From Pseudomonadota bacterium (GTDB taxonomy: Bacteria; Pseudomonadota; Alphaproteobacteria; Rhizobiales; Devosiaceae), in contig JAEYTN010000501.1 in the NCBI GenBank assembly GCA_023433985.1, positions 1-8,534 of the forward strand: a stretch of 8,534 bases of DNA, written 5' to 3'. The notes under the pieces were generated by a model, which saw only the letters and a program-made list of their open reading frames with translations, did no database searches and had not been told where the DNA came from. A program made the translations under genes and the position numbers. Shown here piece by piece: positions 7,116-8,534 of this stretch (position 1 is its first letter; each line of letters begins with the position of its first letter).

Positions 7116-7826
7116 GTGCCCGACAAACCGCACCACCCCCTGAACGTCGCCGGCGAGCCGCGAGCCTTTTTCGGCCGCCGGTCGGGGAAGCGCCTGCACA
7201 AGGGGCAGGACCGGCTGTTCAAGGAGTTCCTGCCCGAGCTCGAGATCGTGCTGCCCGAGGGCACGCTCGACCCCAGGGCGCTGTTTCCCGGCAAGGCCGA
7301 AATCGTCATCGAGATCGGCTATGGTGGCGGCGAACACCTGGCGCGGCAGGCGCGGGAGAACCCGGAAACCGGCTTCATCGGCTGCGAGGTGTTTTCGGGC
7401 GGTATCGCCAAGCTGGTCGAAAAGATCGATGAGGACGGGCTCGGCAATGTCCGCCTCTACACCGACGACGCCCTGAAGCTGCTGGGGAAGCTCCCCGACG
7501 CGAGCCTGTCGGACGCCTACCTGCTCTACCCCGATCCGTGGCCCAAGACGCGGCACCACAAGCGCCGCTTCGTCTCGCCGCTGACGCTGGGCGAACTCGC
7601 CCGGGTGCTGAAGCCCGGCTCGGTGTTTCGCTTCGCCACCGACATCGAGGACTATGCGAACTGGACGCTGGCGCACATCCTGCGCTCGCCCGATTTCGTC
7701 TTCGCGCCGGCGACGCCCGCCGAATGGCACACGCCCTACCCGGGGTGGCAGCCGACACGCTATGAGGAAAAAGCCCGCCTCGAAGGCCGGATGAAGAGCT
7801 TCTACCTGAGCTTCACCCGCCGTTGA
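7116..7826 (+). CDS. trmB: tRNA (guanine-N7-)-methyltransferase TrmB
   Basis: TrmB methylates N7 of G46 in the variable loop of tRNAs using SAM. The 236-aa protein has the usual family length. The SAM-binding motif I is IEIGYGGGEHL at 65-75, followed by the acidic CEVF at 90-93. The diagnostic catalytic and tRNA-binding motif PDPWPKTRHHKRR is at 139-151. The C-terminal segment TRYEEKARLEGR (214-225) matches the conserved Thr-X-Tyr-Glu plus glycine ending of the family. The start GTG at 7116 has no strong ribosome binding site (only a purine-rich CAGAAG about eight bases upstream), but no better in-frame start fits. It follows metK in the same direction, as in many alphaproteobacteria. Confidence 0.96.
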   Translation: MPDKPHHPLNVAGEPRAFFGRRSGKRLHKGQDRLFKEFLPELEIVLPEGTLDPRALFPGKAEIVIEIGYGGGEHLARQARENPETGFIGCEVFSGGIAKLVEKIDEDGLGNVRLYTDDALKLLGKLPDASLSDAYLLYPDPWPKTRHHKRRFVSPLTLGELARVLKPGSVFRFATDIEDYANWTLAHILRSPDFVFAPATPAEWHTPYPGWQPTRYEEKARLEGRMKSFYLSFTRR

Positions 7827-7987
7827 GAGGCTGAATTACCGTCATTTCACGGAACGTTTAGGCAACCGCGCCGTGATTCTGGGTGGCTGCCTCTGGAAAT
7901 TCGCCGCCGCAGCCCAATATCCGGCGCCGAGGGGAATTCACGGGCGTCAGGCGGAGAGACCGGCGCGCCGAAATTCGGAGTTCGCCA
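7827..7987 (+). promoter_or_regulatory. Intergenic region upstream of the HxlR-type regulator
   Basis: 161 bases without a convincing gene. GAAATTCG occurs at 7896-7903 and again at 7970-7977, with a related GGAATTC at 7933-7939 between them. The three sites are spaced about 36-38 bases apart and could be regulator half-sites. No good sigma-70 promoter was recognised. The regulator's frame stays open back to a GTG at 7883, but that part reads as Arg/Pro-rich non-family sequence. Confidence 0.3.
7977..7980 (+). promoter_or_regulatory. Ribosome binding site of the HxlR-type regulator
   Basis: GGAG lies seven bases before ATG 7988. It decides for this start over the upstream GTG at 7883, which would add 35 non-family residues. 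Confidence 0.65.
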
Positions 7988-8386
7988 ATGCGTGAGGACA
8001 ACCGCGTAATCGACCACACGGTGGTCGATGAGATGCTCACCACCCGCAACAGCAAGTGGACGTTGATCGTCGTGCTGCACCTGCGGCGCGAGACCATGCG
8101 TTTTTCCGAGCTGCAGCGCGATATCGGCAGCATTTCGCAGAAGGCGCTCACCGCCAGCCTGCGTGCGCTTGAGCGCGACGGCTTCGTGTCGCGGACGAGC
8201 TATGCCACCATACCGCCCCGCGTCGACTATGCGTTGACGGACCTGGGGCAGGAAGCGCTCCTGGCGTTCGAGGCCTTCGAGAGGTTTGCAGGCAAGCACT
8301 GGCACCGGGTGCTCGAGGCCCGCCGCGTCTTCGACACGCGGGAGCTGGACGATCCGGTACCTCTGCTGCGCACGGGAAGCATCTAG
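7988..8386 (+). CDS. HxlR-family winged-helix transcriptional regulator
   Basis: A 132-aa protein made almost entirely of one winged helix-turn-helix domain of the HxlR type. SKWTLIVVLHL (22-32) matches the family's first conserved block. RFSELQRDIGSISQKALTASLRALERDGFVSR (38-69) contains the recognition helix. PPRVDYALTDLG (76-87) is the typical wing. A C-terminal helix at about 88-112 probably serves dimerisation. Many HxlR proteins carry an N-terminal cysteine just before the Lys-Trp-Thr block and sense oxidants or aldehydes; this protein has no cysteine at all, so it must sense something else or act differently. Its target is unknown. It is not obviously in an operon: 161 bases separate it from trmB and a strong hairpin follows. 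Confidence 0.85.
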   Translation: MREDNRVIDHTVVDEMLTTRNSKWTLIVVLHLRRETMRFSELQRDIGSISQKALTASLRALERDGFVSRTSYATIPPRVDYALTDLGQEALLAFEAFERFAGKHWHRVLEARRVFDTRELDDPVPLLRTGSI

Positions 8387-8398
8387 CCGCTTCCCCAG

Positions 8399-8427
8399 CG
8401 AGCCGGCGGGGGAGTCCCGCCGGCTCG
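8399..8427. terminator. 12-bp GC-rich hairpin between convergent genes, probable bidirectional terminator
   Basis: CGAGCCGGCGGG (8399-8410) pairs perfectly with CCCGCCGGCTCG (8416-8427) around a GGAGT loop. It lies 12 bases past the HxlR-gene stop and 16 bases past the stop of the opposing gene. There is no T-run, which is common for GC-rich alphaproteobacterial terminators. Its position between convergent stops is the main support. Confidence 0.65.
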
Positions 8428-8443
8428 GATGGTCAGGCACGGC

Positions 8444-8534
8444 TTAGTTGTCGTGGTCGGTGTCGGGGGCCAGCAGCGACTGCTGCGGGAAGACCGGGGC
8501 CTTCTGGGCGCCGACGTCGAGCTTGGTCAAGACG
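8444..8534 (-). CDS. C-terminal end of an unidentified protein
   Basis: On the minus strand the frame from the window edge reads 29 codons, VLTKLDVGAQKAPVF then PQQSLLAPDTDHDN, and stops at TAA (8444-8446). The tail is Pro/Gln-containing and ends in acidic residues. I do not recognise the protein. That it is a real gene is inferred from the open frame, the convergent layout and the hairpin just past its stop. The fragment is too short for a functional call. Confidence 0.5.
   Translation of the reverse strand, partial: VLTKLDVGAQKAPVFPQQSLLAPDTDHDN

Noticed and set aside
7883..7987. Longer HxlR-type protein from GTG 7883
   Set aside because: The added 35 residues are Arg/Pro-rich and unlike the family, while ATG 7988 has GGAG at ideal distance.
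1..8534. A novel defence, mobile or biosynthetic system
   Set aside because: All substantial genes are recognisable housekeeping or common families; there are no transposases, integrases, direct-repeat arrays, toxin-antitoxin pairs or attachment-site signatures.

Overview
This is a GC-rich housekeeping segment from an alphaproteobacterium, most likely of the order Hyphomicrobiales (Rhizobiales); a Devosia-like genome is a guess. The basis is the gene order miaB - phoH (ybeZ) - ybeY - corC (ybeX) - lnt - metK - trmB, the GC-rich third codon positions, and the frequent GTG/TTG starts.

Layout. Bases 1-197 hold the 3' end of miaB (tRNA methylthiotransferase, TRAM domain). Then come phoH, ybeY and corC on the + strand, spaced like an operon: phoH and ybeY overlap by one base at TGATG, and 48 bases separate ybeY from corC. 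A class C beta-lactamase-related serine hydrolase at 2902-3954 lies on the opposite strand. It is convergent with corC, with a 10-bp inverted repeat over the corC stop, and divergent from lnt. lnt (apolipoprotein N-acyltransferase) has an intact Glu-Lys-Cys triad. A 133-base gap follows with a perfect AT-rich palindrome and a promoter-like sequence, then metK (S-adenosylmethionine synthetase). A 12-bp hairpin separates metK from trmB (tRNA m7G46 methyltransferase). A 161-base gap leads to an HxlR-family regulator without cysteine, then a strong 12-bp hairpin, then the last 29 codons of an unidentified minus-strand gene that runs off the window.

How it fits together. MiaB, YbeY and TrmB act on tRNA or rRNA. 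MetK makes the SAM that MiaB and TrmB consume. PhoH/YbeZ is known as a YbeY partner in RNA metabolism, CorC is the usual companion of this cluster, and Lnt finishes lipoprotein acylation in the inner membrane. The serine hydrolase and the HxlR regulator look like lineage-specific additions at the edges of a conserved cluster.

I found no CRISPR array, mobile element, rRNA, tRNA or evidence of an undescribed multi-gene system. The points most worth checking are the metK upstream palindrome (a candidate operator), the apparent absence of the small HTH gene I recall between lnt and metK in related genomes, and the serine hydrolase that splits corC from lnt. No stretch longer than 300 bases lacks a gene.
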